Shown here: positions 63,852 to 64,000 of the stretch, piece by piece
Numbering within the stretch: position 1 is the first letter of the stretch
Layout of the letters: each line of letters starts with the position of its first letter
Origin: an uncultured Actinomycetes bacterium
GTDB lineage: Bacteria; Actinomycetota; Acidimicrobiia; Acidimicrobiales; RAAP-2
NCBI GenBank assembly: GCA_903871335.1
Contig: CAIQGE010000018.1
Span: forward strand, 36,208-100,207
Direction of reading: 5' to 3'
Length of the DNA stretch: 64,000 nucleotides
The notes under the pieces: model-generated
Database searches by the model: none
What the model saw: the letters and a program-made list of their open reading frames with translations, nothing else
Told to the model about the DNA's origin: nothing
Made by a program: the position numbers and the translations under genes

Positions 63852-64000
63852 TAGACCCCTGAATCGGACTGGGTATTCCGGAGACTCTCCAGCTTGCGAG
63901 AGAGGATGGAACCATGGACAAGAGAGAAGCAGGACGGACGCGTTACCCGTCAGAGTTGAAAGAGCGCGGCGTGCGCATGGTCGTAGACCTGCAACGTGCC
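63852..64000 (+). mobile_element. 5' end of a probable IS3-family element (continues outside window)
   Basis: From about 63852 (TAGACCCCTGAATCGG) a new non-coding lead of about 60 nt runs to the start of a transposase OrfA-like frame at 63914. The exact boundary is inferred from where the preceding IS256-like sequence breaks off. The right end, second orf and target duplication lie beyond the window. Confidence 0.55.
63914..64000 (+). CDS. IS3-family transposase OrfA, N-terminus (partial)
   Basis: The first 29 codons from ATG 63914, ending at the window edge. TRYPSELKERGVRMVVDLQ is the typical beginning of IS3-family OrfA, just before its DNA-binding helix-turn-helix. GAGAGGATGG is a good ribosome site. 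The catalytic OrfB (DDE) would be downstream, usually reached by -1 frameshifting. Confidence 0.72.
   Translation, partial: MDKREAGRTRYPSELKERGVRMVVDLQRA

Overview
The window is GC-rich, very gene-dense bacterial chromosome. The gene families point to Actinomycetota: DnaE2, the SerC and IleS types, GatCAB, DUF5522, PASTA proteins and pervasive leaderless genes. The class is probably Acidimicrobiia, but that is inference from general gene character and no marker gene here proves it. No rRNA, tRNA or CRISPR array was seen.

Region by region. 1-4.5 kb: the 3' part of the error-prone polymerase gene dnaE2 and three poorly known proteins. 4.5-12.2 kb: an amine (putrescine-type) catabolic locus with a flavin oxidase, a class III aminotransferase and an Lrp/AsnC regulator on the minus strand, divergent from an aldehyde dehydrogenase, an APC permease and alanine dehydrogenase. 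12.2-25.7 kb: mixed housekeeping genes: MFS exporters, a frameshifted DUF1905 gene, quinone reductase, glutathione peroxidase, two GNAT enzymes, HAD phosphatase, ileS, a marR/yceI divergent pair with a clear operator, and a sirtuin. 25.7-33.4 kb: semialdehyde dehydrogenase, cysteine desulfurase, mnmA, ligA, then a PASTA protein whose kinase domain has lost its catalytic residues. 33.5-37.2 kb: SDR, MFS transporter, SCP2 protein and esterase. 37.2-62.4 kb: gatCAB followed by a broad branched-chain and serine/aspartate amino-acid cluster: ilvD, ilvBNC, serC, an aspartate-type aminotransferase, serA, leuA, greA-leuCD, leuB and ilvE. 62.4-64 kb: an acyl-CoA dehydrogenase, then insertion-sequence ends running out of the window.

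The amino-acid cluster can supply most of valine, isoleucine and leucine synthesis from 2-oxo acids, and most of serine synthesis. ilvBNC and leuA are each preceded by a tiny leader peptide gene (with Leu-Leu-Val-Val and Leu-Leu-Leu runs) and an intrinsic terminator, the layout of ribosome-mediated attenuation.

Two genome-wide habits stand out. Many genes have a -10-like hexamer (nAnnnT, mostly TAnnnT) 6-8 nt before the start codon, which implies leaderless mRNAs and helped choose starts. Nine convergent gene pairs overlap by exactly 4 nt, their stop codons interlocked in a CTAG, CTAA or TTAG tetramer.

The observations most worth following are the PASTA pseudokinase, the two attenuators, the seven-fold CxxxxxC secreted protein, the seven-helix SWEET-like protein, and the apparent IS-in-IS junction at the right edge.
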